A DNA stretch of 64,000 nt from Arctic95D-9 sp035967665 (GTDB taxonomy: Bacteria; Verrucomicrobiota; Verrucomicrobiia; Verrucomicrobiales; DEV007). This document shows, piece by piece, positions 59,905 to 64,000 of this stretch. The notes below the pieces were generated by a model. That model ran no database searches. It had not been told where the DNA came from and was given only the letters and a program-made list of their open reading frames with translations. Each line of letters opens with the position of its first letter. Within the stretch, counting starts at the first letter, position 1. The DNA lies in assembly GCA_035967665.1 (NCBI GenBank), contig JAYWLB010000036.1:62001-126000 (forward strand), read 5' to 3'. Both the position numbers and the translations under genes were made by a program.

Positions 59905-61476
59905 CTATGCTTTTCCCGATTTTGCCTTCTTCCCGGCCTTGCCCTTTTGCTTGTTTCCGGGCTTTTTCACTGGAGCGACATAAGTATCTTCATCCACCTG
60001 ATATTGCTCACGAAGCCGGGCGAGCTCCTTTTTCAATTCCGCCTGTTTTCCGGCGTATCCAGCCTCGTCGTAAACCGATTTCAGCTCGTTTGGATCTTTC
60101 TCGAGGTCGAATAGTTCCCACTCACCCAACTGATAGTAGTGGATCAACTTATGCTTCCCGGTCGTGACACCGTAGTGACGGGCCACGCTGTGCGCCCCGG
60201 GGAACTCATAATAGTGATAATAAAAAGATTTCCGCCAGTCTTCCGGCTCCTCCCCTTTAAAAATAGGAACGAGGCTCTTGCCCTGCATGTCCCCGGGCAC
60301 TTCGGCCCCTGCGGCATCGAGAAAAGTCTCCGCAAAATCAAGATTCGAGACAATCGCATCGCTTTTCGTGCCCGCTTTGATCACTCCGGGCCATTTGGCG
60401 AGCAGCGGAGTCTTCAATGACTCCTCATACATCCAGCGTTTATCAAACCATCCGTGTTCCCCAAGATACCAGCCCTGATCGCTGGAATAGATCACCAGGG
60501 TGTTTTCTGCGAGACCGGCCTCTTCCAGGTAATCGAGCACTTCGCCCACCGCATCGTCCACTGAGCGGACACAACGAAGGTAATCCTTCACGTAACGCTG
60601 ATATTTCCACTGAATGATCTCTTTCTCCGTCATCGAATCCCGTCTTGCGAGAAAATCGGCATTCTTCTTCGAATAGGCCGCATCCCAGGCTTTGAGCTGA
60701 TAGGGATCCAGATTCCCCGGAGCCACCAACTTCAAATCCGACGGAGTCATGTGCTCCTTAATCGTCATCGTCTGATTGGCAGCCGGACTGGCGCGGCCGG
60801 AATAGTCATCAAACAGCGTTTCCGGCTCCGGAATCGTCTCGTCATCGAGCCAATTCAGATATTTCGGCCCGGGCTGCCAGTTGCGATGGGGAGCCTTGTG
60901 CTGAAACATCAGCATAAACGGCTTTTCCTTGTCCCGGGAGGACTTCAACCAGTCGAGAGCCTTGTCCTTAATGATGTCCGTCGTGTATCCCGTGTGATCG
61001 CGCTGAGTCGCCTTGGACTCAATCCCGCCATACAACATCGGAGGATTGTAATAGGGCCCCTGCCCGACAAGAACATCAAAGTAATCAAAACCCTGAGGGG
61101 TGGACTTGAGATGCCACTTTCCGACCACCGCCGTTTCATACCCCTTTTTCCGTAAAAGCTTGGGGAAAGTCTGCTGCGAGCCGTCAAAGGTGTTCCCGTT
61201 ACGGACAAAACCGTTGAGATGGCTGTATTTTCCTGTCTGAATCACCGCCCGGCTCGGACCGCAAATACCGTTGGTCACATAGCAACGGGTGAAAAGCATT
61301 CCCTCATTGGCGATGCGATCGAGATTCGGCGTCGTCATTTTCGCATTCCCGTATGCGCTGAGAGCCTGCTCACAGTGATCATCCATGAAGATGAAAAGAA
61401 TATTCGGCTGCTTCTCGTCAGCGCTGAGAAGGGAACTCAGGAGGAGAACCGCAAAAATCGTGTAACAAAGCCTCAT
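59905..61476 (-). CDS. Secreted arylsulfatase-type sulfatase
   Basis: This 523-residue enzyme of the type I (formylglycine) sulfatase family hydrolyses sulfate esters, probably of sulfated polysaccharides. It has a signal peptide (MRLCYTIFAVLLLSSLLSA). The metal site is FMDDH (D32, D33). The formylglycine signature is C72-G-P-S-R in NGICGPSRAVIQTGKYSH, which needs a formylglycine-generating enzyme. Further family motifs are VVGKWHL and VIYSSDQGWYLGEHGWFDKRWMYEES. The C-terminal region (YYHYYEFPG, LIHYYQLGEWELFDLEKDPNEL) matches the DUF4976-type end. A short Lys/Gly/Ala-rich tail follows. It is divergent from the PSCyt1/SHD1 gene. The substrate cannot be determined from the sequence alone. Confidence 0.93.
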   Translation of the reverse strand: MRLCYTIFAVLLLSSLLSADEKQPNILFIFMDDHCEQALSAYGNAKMTTPNLDRIANEGMLFTRCYVTNGICGPSRAVIQTGKYSHLNGFVRNGNTFDGSQQTFPKLLRKKGYETAVVGKWHLKSTPQGFDYFDVLVGQGPYYNPPMLYGGIESKATQRDHTGYTTDIIKDKALDWLKSSRDKEKPFMLMFQHKAPHRNWQPGPKYLNWLDDETIPEPETLFDDYSGRASPAANQTMTIKEHMTPSDLKLVAPGNLDPYQLKAWDAAYSKKNADFLARRDSMTEKEIIQWKYQRYVKDYLRCVRSVDDAVGEVLDYLEEAGLAENTLVIYSSDQGWYLGEHGWFDKRWMYEESLKTPLLAKWPGVIKAGTKSDAIVSNLDFAETFLDAAGAEVPGDMQGKSLVPIFKGEEPEDWRKSFYYHYYEFPGAHSVARHYGVTTGKHKLIHYYQLGEWELFDLEKDPNELKSVYDEAGYAGKQAELKKELARLREQYQVDEDTYVAPVKKPGNKQKGKAGKKAKSGKA

Positions 61477-61620
61477 CCCTCAGGATATACCCGAACGGAA
61501 GCCGTCTGCCAAGAGGGAAACCTCTAACCAAATGCCATGATCACGCGTATCATTGACGGGAGCGCCCCTTTGGATAAAAGTGTCTTTCCCCAATCAAGAC
61601 CGCATTGCCTACCTCAAGAC

Positions 61621-62232
61621 ATGAAACAAGAAGCCCTTTTGAAATCCTCACTCATCGCAGCTGCGATCAACTTTCTACTTCACCCCGAAAGCGCTCTAGC
61701 AGTCGATTTTAAAGAGGATATCCGTCCCATTCTCAGTGATAAATGCTTCAAATGCCACAGCGGTCCCCGCGCAAAGGGCAAGCTTCGCATGGATTCGGAC
61801 GAAAATTTTGCGAAGCGCATCGGAGGAGACGATCCCGTCATTGTTCCGGGTGACGCCGTCAGCAGCCTGCTAGCAGTAAAAGCCGGTCTCCCCCGCTCAA
61901 ACGGTGATGCGATGCCACCACCTCCCGCCCGTGAACGGGGCGCCGAAGCGATGACAACCGCCGAACTGAATCTCGTCAAACAGTGGATCGCCGACGGTGC
62001 CAAATTCGACGCATCCGAAGAAGGTGAACCTGATACTGCGGCAGAGGGAGCGATGGACGCAACCGTTTACACCTGGGTCAACACGGAAAACAAGAAGCTT
62101 GAAGCCCAATTCGTCGCGAGCGACGGAACCAATGTGACTCTGAAAATGGAGGGCGGGAAAGATATCAACTACCCACTCGCCAAACTGAACGCCGAGAGTC
62201 AGGCCCTTGCTAAAAAGCTCGCAGCTGAGTAA
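61621..62232 (+). CDS. Secreted planctomycete-type cytochrome c plus SHD1-domain protein
   Basis: This protein of 203 residues has a signal peptide (KSSLIAAAINFLLHPESALA). The PSCyt1 domain follows: VDFKEDIRPILSDKCFKCHSGPRAKGKLRMD, with C42-x2-C45-H46 as the haem-binding motif, and PPPPARERGAEAMTTAELNLVKQWIADGA. The C-terminal segment (about 145-200, VYTWVNTENKKLEAQFVASD and NVTLKMEGGKDINYPLAKLN) resembles the SLA1 homology domain 1 common in PVC bacteria. The pair could carry electrons or bind a surface partner. The ATG at 61621 is preferred, because longer in-frame starts lack a signal peptide. Its stop directly abuts the stop of the facing GNAT gene. Confidence 0.85.
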   Translation: MKQEALLKSSLIAAAINFLLHPESALAVDFKEDIRPILSDKCFKCHSGPRAKGKLRMDSDENFAKRIGGDDPVIVPGDAVSSLLAVKAGLPRSNGDAMPPPPARERGAEAMTTAELNLVKQWIADGAKFDASEEGEPDTAAEGAMDATVYTWVNTENKKLEAQFVASDGTNVTLKMEGGKDINYPLAKLNAESQALAKKLAAE

Positions 62233-63159
62233 TCAGGCGGTTTCGGGCATAAAGGTCGGCATGACGATTCCGTTGACCGGCTGTGAGATGCCGCGCACCT
62301 GAGTGACGTGGAGTTCGCAGTTTTTCGCACCGAGCTGGTAGGCTGCCGAAATCAGCCCGCTGGCATCACCGGGAACCAGAAAGACAACAGTTTGCCCCGC
62401 GAAGTGATTCAGCTGGGCACGCAGGAGCGCTTCCATGGTCCTTTCATTCCGCGCCACTCCGGGCCCGATCAGGCGGCTCGCGGGATGATCAATCGAAACT
62501 AAAAATCCATCCGCTTCCCCGTTCTCATCAAACGAAACAACCGTCCGCCAGTCTCCTGAAGTATTCTCCAGAAAGTAGCAGTAATCCTTTTCACGCGAAA
62601 TACCGCTGATCTCGAACTCAAGCTGCCCCATCCCGAGGAGATCGGACGGCTCCGCTTCGCGCACCGCCGGCAGCTCATAGGACGGCTCGTCGCTCAATCC
62701 CGCTCTCGGCACGGAAATAATCATGTCCTGATACAGATTCGACGGCGAGAAGCCGTGCCGATTGTAGAGCGAGTAGGAATCGAGATTGAGCGTGCTGGAA
62801 ATCAGACGAATCGGCAAATCCCGCGCCTCTGCATACGAAATAATCTCCCGCAGGATCTTCCCGGCAATTCCGTGACCAAAGTAGTTGGGATGGACGTTCA
62901 TGATCCCGAGCGAAACGTGGGTTTCCCTCGGGTGATAAAAACACGAGCCCACGATCAATCCCGTATCTTCATGCTCCATGACGAGCCCGCAGCCGGGATC
63001 GAGCTCTTCGTAGACCTCACAGAAAAGGCGGCAATCCTGCGGCTTACAGCTGAAGATTGGATGGCCCAGCTTTTGCTGATACCAACTGTTCGTCGACAGA
63101 TAGATCAGTTCCGCAACTTCATTGAAGTCAGAAGGTAACATCGGGCGCATCGCAAGCAT
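62233..63159 (-). CDS. GNAT-family acetyltransferase with two GNAT domains
   Basis: This 308-residue soluble protein has two GNAT folds. The first (about 5-140) has FCEVYEELDPGCGLVMEHED and LGIMNVHPNYFGHGIAGKILREIISYAEARDLPIRLIS, with the acetyl-CoA loop (Q/R-x-x-G-x-G/A equivalent NYFGHGIAGK), and a final YNRHGF. The second (about 155-295) contains LLGMGQLEFEISGISREKDYCYF and EALLRAQLNHFAGQTVVFLVPGD. The substrate is unknown. It lies 87 bp downstream of fabG on the same strand and shares no spacer with the PSCyt1 gene. An alternative start at M4 (MRPMLPSD) is possible. Confidence 0.85.
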   Translation of the reverse strand: MLAMRPMLPSDFNEVAELIYLSTNSWYQQKLGHPIFSCKPQDCRLFCEVYEELDPGCGLVMEHEDTGLIVGSCFYHPRETHVSLGIMNVHPNYFGHGIAGKILREIISYAEARDLPIRLISSTLNLDSYSLYNRHGFSPSNLYQDMIISVPRAGLSDEPSYELPAVREAEPSDLLGMGQLEFEISGISREKDYCYFLENTSGDWRTVVSFDENGEADGFLVSIDHPASRLIGPGVARNERTMEALLRAQLNHFAGQTVVFLVPGDASGLISAAYQLGAKNCELHVTQVRGISQPVNGIVMPTFMPETA

Positions 63160-63246
63160 ACGACACGTCTAACAAATGCCCTCCACCTATGGCAATTGAA
63201 ATCGAAAAAGGAGAGAGGTGCGGCGAAGAATCCGCCCCGCCTCAAA

Positions 63247-63993
63247 TCACATCACCATACCGCCATCAACCGTCAGAACCTGACCGGTGATGTAGCGGGC
63301 CGACCTTCCGGCAAGGAACATGACCGCATTGGCGATATCATCGGTTTCACCGAAAGAGCCGAGCGGAATGTCTTTCTTGATCGCCTCCTGAATCTCCTCA
63401 GTCAACTCATCCGTCATATCGGTGACGATGAAACCGGGAGCAATCGCATTGACGCAGACCTTGCGGCTCGCGAACTCTTTGGCCAGTGACTTTGTAAAAC
63501 CAATCAATCCAGCCTTACTCGCCGCGTAGTTGGCCTGTCCGGCATTACCCATCAATCCGATCACCGAACTGATATTGATGATGCGGGCATCCTCAGCTTT
63601 CAAAATTGATCGCTGAAATGCTTTTACGGCGTTGAAAGCGCCCTTCAAATTTGTGTCCAGAACCGTGTCCCAGTCCTCTTCGCTCATGCGGAGGGCAAGA
63701 CCGTCGCGGGTCACACCCGCGTTATTTACAAGAATGCTGACCGGACCGAGATCAGCGGCGACCTGCTTCCCGAAAGCAATGGTGGCTTCGTAATCTGAGA
63801 TATCGACCGCGTAACCCTTTGCTTCACCGGCACCGAGCGCATTCAATTCGGCGGCAGCCGCATCGGAATTCGCCTGGGTTCGGCTGGCCACAGCCACCTT
63901 GGCACCCTGCTCAACGAAAGCTCTCGCAATCTCTTTTCCAATCCCACGTCCGGAACCGGTTACGACAACAACTCGATCTTGAAAATCACTCAT
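63247..63993 (-). CDS. fabG: 3-oxoacyl-[acyl-carrier-protein] reductase
   Basis: FabG reduces 3-ketoacyl-ACP with NADPH in each cycle of fatty-acid elongation. The 248-residue short-chain dehydrogenase has the cofactor motif VTGSGRGIGK (11-20), NNAG (about 90-93), the catalytic triad S143, Y156 and K160 in NISSVIGLMG and YAASKAG, and the C-terminal GQVLTVDGGMVM typical of FabG. The start at 63993 is only 7 bp from the window edge, so the upstream gene, often fabD, cannot be seen. No acpP follows; a GNAT gene does, which breaks the usual fab order. Confidence 0.96.
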   Translation of the reverse strand: MSDFQDRVVVVTGSGRGIGKEIARAFVEQGAKVAVASRTQANSDAAAAELNALGAGEAKGYAVDISDYEATIAFGKQVAADLGPVSILVNNAGVTRDGLALRMSEEDWDTVLDTNLKGAFNAVKAFQRSILKAEDARIINISSVIGLMGNAGQANYAASKAGLIGFTKSLAKEFASRKVCVNAIAPGFIVTDMTDELTEEIQEAIKKDIPLGSFGETDDIANAVMFLAGRSARYITGQVLTVDGGMVM

Positions 63994-64000
63994 GCCCGCT

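Overview
The window looks like a chromosomal segment of a marine or freshwater member of the Verrucomicrobiota (PVC group). This is inferred from gene content, not from a marker-gene search. Pointers are a planctomycete-type cytochrome plus SHD1 protein beside a secreted sulfatase, a fused SecDF, a Corynebacterium-type glycogen synthase, lipoprotein and LysM genes with Gram-negative-type signals, and a 23.7-kb exoprotein gene. No phage, IS element or CRISPR array was seen.

Layout. 1-796: 5' part of GTP-dependent PEP carboxykinase, reading off the left edge. 957-5316: tgt-yajC-secDF, the classical queuosine and Sec-accessory cluster. 5443-6880: nadD and a possible DUF432 gene on the minus strand. 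7005-12629: a DUF4403-like protein, a tandem alpha/beta-hydrolase protein and an MFS transporter. 12662-13191: two identical tRNA-Asp genes, each with its own promoter and terminator, in a local duplication. 13297-13650: rplS. 13761-16468: a two-gene TPR / TPR-AAA+ ATPase operon. 16762-19165: an OmpA-like periplasmic protein and a LysM protein, convergent. 19351-24426: a beta-CASP nuclease, glycogen synthase, a HEAT-like protein and a PQQ-propeller protein, all on the plus strand. 24583-28746: gspE/pilB-type ATPase, SpoIIM-RDD pair, ACT-domain protein. 28812-32085: divergent glmS and glgC. 32173-33756: ankyrin lipoprotein. 34032-35672: an FAD oxidoreductase and an MnmM-like methyltransferase, a plausible two-step tRNA wobble-uridine pathway. 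35736-59471: one minus-strand reading frame of about 7,911 codons. 59905-63993: sulfatase, PSCyt1/SHD1 protein, double GNAT acetyltransferase and fabG.

The outstanding feature is the giant gene. It starts with a signal peptide and a filamentous-haemagglutinin (TPS) domain. It then carries about 115 imperfect units, each centred on a turn of the form Q-[IL]-G-H-G-G. The units are organised in four superblocks with matching head and tail modules, and six non-repeat inserts of another module type interrupt the first and second superblocks. No TpsB-type transporter is in the window. Upstream of it lie several palindromes that may be operators.

Small-scale signals include two intergenic clusters of a degenerate 22-bp tandem repeat (core CCCTGTT), a shorter relative at 6931-6958, a Tgt whose four zinc-ligand positions read Glu/His/Cys/His, and a hydrolase whose first domain has lost its nucleophile serine. 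Glycogen synthesis is represented by glgA and glgC about 9 kb apart; glmS feeds amino-sugar synthesis and fabG fatty-acid synthesis.
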